Source of the DNA: an uncultured Bacteroidales bacterium
GTDB taxonomy: Bacteria > Bacteroidota > Bacteroidia > Bacteroidales > F082
Direction: 5' to 3'
DNA: 11,687 nt
NCBI GenBank assembly: GCA_946410535.1
Contig: CAMKAR010000031.1
Span: 1 to 11,687, forward strand
A model generated the notes under the pieces. That model made no database searches and was not told the DNA's origin. It worked only from the letters and a program-made list of their open reading frames with translations. A program made the position numbers and the translations under genes. Below, piece by piece: positions 5,921-11,687 of the stretch (its first letter is position 1; every line of letters starts with the position of its first letter).

Positions 5921-5928
5921 GACAGCCT

Positions 5929-6900
5929 ATGAAAGACAAGACCAGAATCGCCTATTTCGGCACGCCCGAATTTGCCGCCTCGCAGTTAGAGGCCATCCTC
6001 GAAGCCGGCTATGAGGTGGCAGTTGTCGTCACCATGCCCGACAAGCCCGCCGGGCGCGGACGCAAGATCCAATATTCCGACGTCAAGAAGACCGCCTTGG
6101 AACACAACCTGCCACTGCTCCAGCCCGAAAAACTGAAGTCGCCGGAGTTTTTGGAGCAACTGGCATCGTACCAAGCCAACCTTTTCATCGTGGTGGCCTT
6201 CAGGATGTTGCCAGCCGTGGTATGGCAAATGCCCGAACTTGGCACCTTCAACCTCCATGCCTCGCTGCTGCCTCAGTATCGTGGCGCCGCACCCATCAAC
6301 TTCGCCATCATCAACGGGGAGACCGAAACCGGACTCACCACCTTCTTCCTCAATGAGGAAATCGACAAAGGAGCCATCATCATGCGCGAGAAAGTCACCA
6401 TCCGCCCCGACGAAACCGCCGGCGAGCTTCACGACGAGCTGATGCTATTGGGCAACAAGGTGGTGGTCGAGACCATCAAAGCCATAGAAAATGGCGTAAC
6501 CAACCCTAAATCCCAAGAAGAACTCACTAACAACCAACAGCTTAAGCCAGCACCGAAAATCACGAAAGAGTTCTGCAACGTGGACTGGAGCCGCGACTGC
6601 CAAACCATCTTCGACCACATCAGAGGGCTGTCGCCCTACCCTGCCGCCCACACCCAACTCGTGTCGGAAAACGGCGAGCAGATCGACCTTAAAATCTTCG
6701 AATCGGAGATGGAAGTTGGACCGACACCAGTTGGAACCGGTCGCGTCGTCACCGACAACAAAAGATTCCTCAAGATCGCCACGAACGATGGTTTCATCCA
6801 TCTCACGCAGGTGCAACAAGCCGGGAAAAAGGCCATGCCGATTGCCGATTTCTTGAGAGGGACTCCACTAAATGGCCTTTGGACAACCCGTTTTGAATAA
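5929..6900 (+). CDS. fmt: Methionyl-tRNA formyltransferase
   Basis: Transfers a formyl group from 10-formyltetrahydrofolate to initiator Met-tRNA, giving the fMet used to start translation. The 323-residue length is normal (E. coli 315). The N-terminal Rossmann-type domain begins IAYFGTPEFAA (7-17), followed by VVTMPDKPAGRGRK (33-46), the loop that engages the tRNA acceptor. The catalytic set is complete: N108 and H110 in FNLHASLLPQYRGAAPIN (107-124) and D146 in EEIDKGAI. The C-terminal tRNA-binding barrel spans about 205-315. The ATG at 5929 directly precedes the family start; there is no Shine-Dalgarno. It probably has its own promoter, because the TPR terminator lies between. In many Bacteroidota fmt stands among unrelated genes, as here; the usual def partner is absent. 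Confidence 0.97.
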   Translation: MKDKTRIAYFGTPEFAASQLEAILEAGYEVAVVVTMPDKPAGRGRKIQYSDVKKTALEHNLPLLQPEKLKSPEFLEQLASYQANLFIVVAFRMLPAVVWQMPELGTFNLHASLLPQYRGAAPINFAIINGETETGLTTFFLNEEIDKGAIIMREKVTIRPDETAGELHDELMLLGNKVVVETIKAIENGVTNPKSQEELTNNQQLKPAPKITKEFCNVDWSRDCQTIFDHIRGLSPYPAAHTQLVSENGEQIDLKIFESEMEVGPTPVGTGRVVTDNKRFLKIATNDGFIHLTQVQQAGKKAMPIADFLRGTPLNGLWTTRFE

Positions 6901-6920
6901 GGAAGATGCCCAAATGAGGG

Positions 6921-6936
6921 AAAAAAACGTTTTTTT
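6921..6936. repeat. A7-CG-T7 palindrome after fmt
   Basis: Seven A, CG and seven T form a perfect 16-bp palindrome 20 nt after the fmt stop codon. A wider alternative stem pairs GGGAAAAAA (6918-6926) with TTTTTTCCC (6953-6961). Neither has the GC-rich stem plus T-tract of a convincing terminator. It starts a run of phased A/T tracts leading to the HU promoter. Confidence 0.45.
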
Positions 6937-6968
6937 TCATAAAAATGTCACATTTTTTCCCAAAAATG

Positions 6969-6998
6969 CTTGCATTATTCAAAAATGCACTATTTTTG
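6969..6998 (+). promoter_or_regulatory. HU gene promoter with embedded inverted repeat
   Basis: CTTG (6969-6972), an 18-nt spacer and TATTTTTG (6991-6998) form a -33/-7 pair 35 nt before the HU start codon. The spacer region carries an inverted repeat TGCATT-N7-AATGCA (6971-6989), ending 2 bp before the -7 box, in the position of an operator. Confidence 0.6.
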
Positions 6999-7033
6999 TC
7001 GGGTAAATGTTTAACCACTAATTACAACTAACT

Positions 7034-7297
7034 ATGAATAAAGTAGAATTAATCGCTGCCGTAGCCGAAAAGGCCGGCATGACCAAAGTCGATGCAAGAA
7101 AAGCTATTGACGCCATGATTGACGTCGCCAAAGAAGAACTGAAAAAGGACGGAAAGATTGCCCTCGTTGGTTTCGGAACCATGGGCATTAACGAGCGTCC
7201 CGCCAGACAAGGCCGCAACCCCAGAACGGGCAAGACCATTAAGATTGCAGCAAAGAAAGTCGTGAAATTCAAACCCGCTGCAAATCTGCTGAAATAA
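7034..7297 (+). CDS. HU-family DNA-binding protein
   Basis: A small nucleoid protein (87 residues) that binds and bends DNA as a dimer. Residues 1-43 form the helical dimerisation part, and the DNA-binding beta-arms contain the signature GFGTMGINERPARQGRNPRTGKTI (positions 46-69; key residues R55, R58, R61 and the DNA-intercalating P63). Residue 50 is Met where HU usually has Phe. The length is typical of HU rather than of the longer HU-like proteins also found in Bacteroidota, and with no heterodimer partner in view it is likely a homodimer. The ATG at 7034 follows an A-rich leader (CTAATTACAACTAACT) without Shine-Dalgarno. The sequence is visibly richer in A and T than its neighbours. It ends before a terminator shared with recQ. 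Confidence 0.95.
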   Translation: MNKVELIAAVAEKAGMTKVDARKAIDAMIDVAKEELKKDGKIALVGFGTMGINERPARQGRNPRTGKTIKIAAKKVVKFKPAANLLK

Positions 7298-7318
7298 TAT
7301 CATCCCAAGCAACAAAAC

Positions 7319-7351
7319 AAAAAAAAGCTGTCGTCACCGACGGCTTTTTTT
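7319..7351. terminator. Bidirectional terminator shared by the HU gene and recQ
   Basis: GCTGTCG (7327-7333), loop TCAC (7334-7337) and CGACGGC (7338-7344) form a 7-bp stem with one G-U pair, flanked by eight A on the left and seven T on the right. It therefore works as a terminator on both strands: for HU reading right and for recQ reading left. The recQ stop codon (7336-7334) lies in the loop. Confidence 0.88.
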
Positions 7352-9256
7352 GTTGCCTTTACCCAGACTCGTCCCCTTTTCGTCAGCCTGCAAAACACCA
7401 TTGTCGATGAGAAAACGGATGGTTTCCAACACATCATCTTCCCTATGTTCCGAGCAACCGGAAACCACCTCATTGATGGGACGGCTCCCTTCTGCCATCA
7501 TGCTCACCAATTTCTCCTCTATCGTGCCATAAGGCACTGGGGTGACGTCACGGCTTAAACACACGTCGCACCGGCCACAAGTCTTTCGCGTGTCCTCATT
7601 GAAATAGCGCAACAGCTGCACACTGCGGCATTCCTCGTCGTTGTTCACGAAATCGATGACAGCTTTCACACGTTCTTCTGCATCCTTCTTTCGGTCGTAG
7701 TAATTCTCTTTCGACAACCCAAAATGCTTTGTGTCAGCAAATTCCGAAAGGAACAATATCTGTGGTTTATCGTTGCGTGGCGCATAGGAAATGAAATGAT
7801 AGGCTTCGAGTTTCTTCAATTGCTCCACCACCTTTTCGGCTGTGAGCCCCGACTTCTTGGCCAAGGTCTCCTCGTTGACTTTCACGAAATCCGTCATCAC
7901 CCCCGGAAGGCTGCGCAACATGCACTTAATCAATTCGCTATATTGCGGATTATTGATCTGAAAACCATAAATGTCGTCGCGCGAGGCCTTGATCATCACC
8001 TTGGAAGGCTCGTCGAAGCTGTCGGAGAGCAGCAGAAAACCCTCTTTCTCAAGGAGCTTCAGCGTATGGAACACCTCAATGATGGAGAAACCATAACGGT
8101 TGGCGAAATCACCGATGACAAAAGGATAGGAGACGTTCTGTCCGGCCCCAACAGGAATATTGAAATAGTTTCCCAAAGCATTATAAATCAACTTGATGCG
8201 GTCGAGTTCAGGAAAAGACTGCGCCAAGTTCTCCTTCAACTTCTGGATGTCGGCAGGCGAAACGAGCAGGAAGGCTTCTGACGGTTTCAGGTCGCGACCG
8301 GCGCGACCCGCCTCTTGAAAATACGCCTCGATGCTGTCGGGCAGGTCCATGTGGATGACGAGGCGCACGTCAGGCTTGTCGATGCCCATGCCGAAAGCAT
8401 TGGTGGCCGCGATGACCTTCACCTTGCCCTTCATCCACAGGTCCTGGCGCTCGTCGCGCGTCTTGGCATCCAAGCCAGCATGATAGAAAGTCGCCGAGAT
8501 GCCTACCGAGTTGAGCCAGTCGGCGATGACCTGCGTGCGTTTGCGGTTGCGCACATAAACGATGGCACTACCTTCCTTCATGGCTTCCAACTTGCGGCGC
8601 AACACACCAAATTTATCCGCTTCGTGTAACACATTGTAAGTCACATTCTTGCGCTCGAAACTGCTTTGGAACACGTTCTTCTGCTTGAATCCGAGACGAA
8701 GTTGGATGTCGTCGACCACCTTGGCGGTAGCCGTGGCAGTCAGGGCCAAAACTGGAGCATTAGGGATATACGGCCTGATGTCGGCAATCTTCAAATACGG
8801 CGGACGGAAGTCGTAGCCCCATTGCGAGATGCAATGCGACTCGTCAACAGCCAACAGGCAGACTTTCATCTTCTTCAAGGCCTCGATGAAAGCATCGGTC
8901 TGCAAGCGCTCGGGCGAGACATAGAGGAACTTCAACCTTCCGAAAGCCGCCTGATTATAAGCCAGTTCCAACGCATCGGGGTGCATTCCCGAATAGATGG
9001 CCGCTGCCGGAATACCCTTCTCCACGAGATGCGCCACCTGGTCCTTCATCAGCGCGATGAGTGGCGTGATGACGAGGCAAAGGCCATCCATCGCCATGGC
9101 CGGCACCTGAAAGCAAATGCTCTTGCCTCCACCTGTGGGCAACAGCGCGAGCGTATCCTTCCCTGCCATCACGGAGTCGACGATTTCTTCTTGGAGGGGG
9201 CGGAAGTCGGGATAGCCCCAGTATTTTGTAAGGATGGCTTTTGTTTGGGCGCTCAT
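7334..9256 (-). CDS. recQ: ATP-dependent DNA helicase RecQ (long-insert type)
   Basis: A 3'-5' DNA helicase of recombination and replication-fork repair. The core is complete: FRPLQ motif 0 (18-22), Walker A TGGGKS (41-46), DESH (138-141), aromatic-rich loop HCISQWGYDFRP (141-152, Tyr where E. coli has His) and arginine-finger motif GRAGRD (317-322, followed by Leu rather than Gly). The zinc-binding cysteines C543, C560, C563 and C566 keep the E. coli spacing but lie about 160 residues further from the core. The added region (about 345-535) contains helical, possibly winged-helix segments and is, from memory, common in Bacteroidota RecQ proteins. The C-terminal 70 residues are too short for RQC plus HRDC, so HRDC appears absent. 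The gene starts 30 nt after uvrB in the same direction with no promoter seen between, so the two are probably cotranscribed. Confidence 0.95.
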   Translation of the reverse strand: MSAQTKAILTKYWGYPDFRPLQEEIVDSVMAGKDTLALLPTGGGKSICFQVPAMAMDGLCLVITPLIALMKDQVAHLVEKGIPAAAIYSGMHPDALELAYNQAAFGRLKFLYVSPERLQTDAFIEALKKMKVCLLAVDESHCISQWGYDFRPPYLKIADIRPYIPNAPVLALTATATAKVVDDIQLRLGFKQKNVFQSSFERKNVTYNVLHEADKFGVLRRKLEAMKEGSAIVYVRNRKRTQVIADWLNSVGISATFYHAGLDAKTRDERQDLWMKGKVKVIAATNAFGMGIDKPDVRLVIHMDLPDSIEAYFQEAGRAGRDLKPSEAFLLVSPADIQKLKENLAQSFPELDRIKLIYNALGNYFNIPVGAGQNVSYPFVIGDFANRYGFSIIEVFHTLKLLEKEGFLLLSDSFDEPSKVMIKASRDDIYGFQINNPQYSELIKCMLRSLPGVMTDFVKVNEETLAKKSGLTAEKVVEQLKKLEAYHFISYAPRNDKPQILFLSEFADTKHFGLSKENYYDRKKDAEERVKAVIDFVNNDEECRSVQLLRYFNEDTRKTCGRCDVCLSRDVTPVPYGTIEEKLVSMMAEGSRPINEVVSGCSEHREDDVLETIRFLIDNGVLQADEKGTSLGKGNKKSRR

Positions 9257-9286
9257 AATGGATAAAAGAAAAAGATTGTTCCAATG

Positions 9287-11290
<2,004 letters not shown>

Positions 11291-11298
11291 AGTGAATG

Positions 11299-11328
11299 CA
11301 AAGATACAAAAAAAATCCCAACCGCAAG
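11299..11328 (-). promoter_or_regulatory. uvrB promoter overlapping the rplT terminator
   Basis: On the minus strand CTTG (11328-11325), an 18-nt spacer and TATCTTTG (11306-11299) form a -33/-7 pair. The -7 box ends 8 nt before the uvrB ATG, so the leader is very short. The -33 box lies in the loop and right arm of the rplT terminator, and the spacer contains its T-tract. No LexA-type box was recognised. Confidence 0.6.
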
Positions 11329-11335
11329 GCTGGGA
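11308..11335 (-). terminator. Rho-independent terminator of rplT
   Basis: On the minus strand TCCCAGCC (11335-11328), loop TTGC and GGTTGGGA (11323-11316) form an 8-bp stem with one G-U pair, followed by eight T (11315-11308). It lies about 30 nt after the rplT stop codon. A weaker AT-rich inverted repeat, TTGTTA/TAACAA (11341-11355), lies between the two. Confidence 0.85.
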
Positions 11336-11364
11336 CTTTGTTGTTATCGTAACAATAACGCGGT

Positions 11365-11687
11365 TTACTTCACCTTCTCGACGATGGCCTTGAAAGCCTC
11401 GGGGTTGTTGAGGGCAAGGTCGGCCAGAACCTTGCGGTTCATCTCGATGCCGGCCACGTTCAGCTTGTTGATGAATTGGCTGTAGTTCATGCCATACTCA
11501 CGCACGGCGGCGTTGATACGCACAATCCACAGGCTGCGGAACTCGCGCTTCTTGTTTCTTCTGTCGCGATAAGCGTAGGTCTGACCCTTTTCGTAAGAGT
11601 TTTTCGCCACAGTCCAGACGTTCTTTCTCGTACCGAACTGACCTTTGGTCTTCTTCAGGATTTTCTTTCTTCTGGCTCTTGAAGCCA
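11365..11687 (-). CDS. rplT: 50S ribosomal protein L20 (5' end outside window)
   Basis: L20 binds 23S rRNA early in assembly of the large subunit and in several bacteria also represses its own operon. The visible 106 residues start at [15 protein letters not shown], which in the family follows about eight residues (typically MPRSVNxV), so only the extreme N-terminus is missing. Further hallmarks are [46 protein letters not shown] and VLADLA, and the protein ends in VEKVK. An internal ATG at 11610 is not the start, because conserved sequence continues upstream of it in frame. It is presumably the last gene of an infC-rpmI-rplT operon, whose other members would lie beyond the right edge; a terminator follows it directly. 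Confidence 0.97.
   Translation of the reverse strand, partial: ASRARRKKILKKTKGQFGTRKNVWTVAKNSYEKGQTYAYRDRRNKKREFRSLWIVRINAAVREYGMNYSQFINKLNVAGIEMNRKVLADLALNNPEAFKAIVEKVK

Noticed and set aside
11365..11610. rplT starting at the internal ATG at 11610
   Set aside because: Conserved L20 sequence ([15 protein letters not shown] onward) continues in frame upstream to the window edge.

Overview
The window looks like an ordinary chromosomal stretch from a member of the Bacteroidota, probably Bacteroidales. The evidence is the promoter type (TAnnTTTG elements just upstream of eight of the genes, the form read by the Bacteroidota housekeeping sigma factor), start codons without Shine-Dalgarno sequences, a coiled-coil lipoprotein of a Bacteroides-type family, and a RecQ with the long insertion I associate with this phylum. 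I see no mobile elements, CRISPR arrays, rRNA or tRNA genes. Every region longer than about 300 bases is covered by a gene.

Layout. Bases 1-1157 (minus) hold a sigma-54-dependent NtrC-type response regulator cut by the left edge. Upstream of it, with a strong terminator between, is a coiled-coil surface lipoprotein gene (1276-2163, minus), then a YycJ/WalJ-like metallo-beta-lactamase-fold hydrolase (2329-3150, minus). An arginase/agmatinase-family ureohydrolase (3226-4257, plus) is divergent from the hydrolase and almost touches a convergent trmH-type tRNA methyltransferase (4263-5021, minus). A membrane-anchored TPR protein (5136-5867), fmt (5929-6900) and an HU-family protein (7034-7297) run on the plus strand. 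They converge on recQ (7334-9256, minus), which lies behind uvrB (9287-11290, minus), itself behind the 3' part of rplT (11365-11687, minus, cut by the right edge).

How the genes fit together. Most are housekeeping: translation (rplT, fmt, trmH), DNA repair (uvrB-recQ, a likely two-gene operon) and nucleoid structure (HU). Several transcription units are packed so tightly that the terminator of one overlaps the promoter or coding end of the next (rplT/uvrB, TPR/fmt, HU/recQ).

The part most worth following is 1158-2330. The lipoprotein gene is the only unit-leading gene with its upstream region in the window and no TAnnTTTG element. It has instead a GG-N10-GC (-24/-12, sigma-54-type) candidate close to its start, and about 85-150 bp further upstream a cluster of TGTGGAA/TTCCACA repeats containing an 18-bp perfect palindrome. 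The gene downstream encodes a sigma-54 activator whose own promoter carries the same motif. I infer a local sigma-54 circuit controlling this surface protein. It is a hypothesis, tempered by an unusual GSFTSA in place of GAFTGA in the activator. I found nothing that amounts to a wholly new system.
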